The notes under the pieces are model-generated. The model made no database searches. It saw only the letters and a program-made list of their open reading frames with translations, and had not been told where the DNA came from. The position numbers were made by a program, and so were the translations under genes. This document shows positions 6,083-6,194 of a DNA stretch of 6,194 bases, piece after piece. Position 1 is the first letter of the stretch. Each line of letters starts with the position of its first letter. The stretch is from Thermoleophilia bacterium (GTDB taxonomy: Bacteria > Actinomycetota > Thermoleophilia > Gaiellales > Gaiellaceae), in assembly GCA_014534155.1 (NCBI GenBank), contig JACVSB010000111.1:1-6194 (forward strand), read 5' to 3'.

Positions 6083-6194
6083 GAGGGATTGGCGATATCG
6101 GCTTCCCGACTCGCACGGACGAGACGGGCGAGAACGTCGCCCTCCGGCAAACGAAGGTGCCAGGGGACTGGCCGCCCGTCCTCCGGCGGAGCGC
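6079..6194 (-). CDS. Possible C-terminus of a minus-strand gene, cut by window edge
   Basis: The minus strand is open from the right edge to TAG at 6081-6079 and reads 37 codons ending PVPWHLRLPEGDVLARL, then VRASREADIANPS. The composition is protein-like, with a proline-rich start and an amphipathic helix near the end. I do not recognise it, and no start lies inside the window. Its stop shares the CTAG of 6079-6082 with the plus-strand stop of the preceding gene, a compact tail-to-tail arrangement. Against it: only about 70% of its third positions are G/C, lower than other genes here, and a plus-strand frame over the same bases is also open with higher G/C at third positions. That plus-strand frame has no usable start, so I prefer the minus-strand reading. 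Confidence 0.4.
   Translation of the reverse strand, partial: APPEDGRPVPWHLRLPEGDVLARLVRASREADIANPS

Noticed and set aside
6083..6194. Riboswitch or other structured RNA at the right edge
   Set aside because: I could match no conserved core of known riboswitches, SRP RNA, tmRNA or RNase P RNA; an open minus-strand frame explains it more simply.

Overview
The window is about 70% G+C. Its coding strands have strongly G/C-biased third codon positions, and most starts are GTG. Protein content (a two-FtsX-domain permease, a PG_binding_4/YkuD L,D-transpeptidase, an MFS_3 exporter) and possible leaderless starts suggest a Gram-positive, high-GC actinobacterium. A deep lineage such as Thermoleophilia is my guess, from protein style only. 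No rRNA, tRNA, IS element, CRISPR array or phage gene is visible.

Layout: (1) 1-1665 (+) is the C-terminal two thirds of an ABC-transporter permease cut by the window edge. (2) 1676-2737 (-) is a PLP-dependent low-specificity threonine aldolase, tail to tail with the permease. (3) A 68-bp divergent intergenic region separates it from (4) 2806-3762 (+), a secreted L,D-transpeptidase. (5) 3797-5065 (-) is an MFS exporter whose start overlaps by 4 bp the end of (6) a MarR-family regulator, 5062-5532 (-). The two form a regulator-exporter operon, with an A+T-rich putative operator over the regulator's start. (7) 5594-5776 (+) encodes an unrecognised 60-residue hydrophilic protein, followed at once by a good hairpin terminator. 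(8) 5861-6082 (+) encodes an unrecognised small protein with one hydrophobic segment. Its start region carries an exact 20-bp tandem duplication that moves the ribosome binding site away from the open frame. (9) The right end may hold the C-terminus of a minus-strand gene that meets (8) tail to tail.

The genes look like ordinary chromosomal housekeeping and accessory genes. Only MarR-MFS forms a clear functional unit. I see no convincing new multi-gene system. The most notable feature is the 20-bp duplication at 5841-5880.
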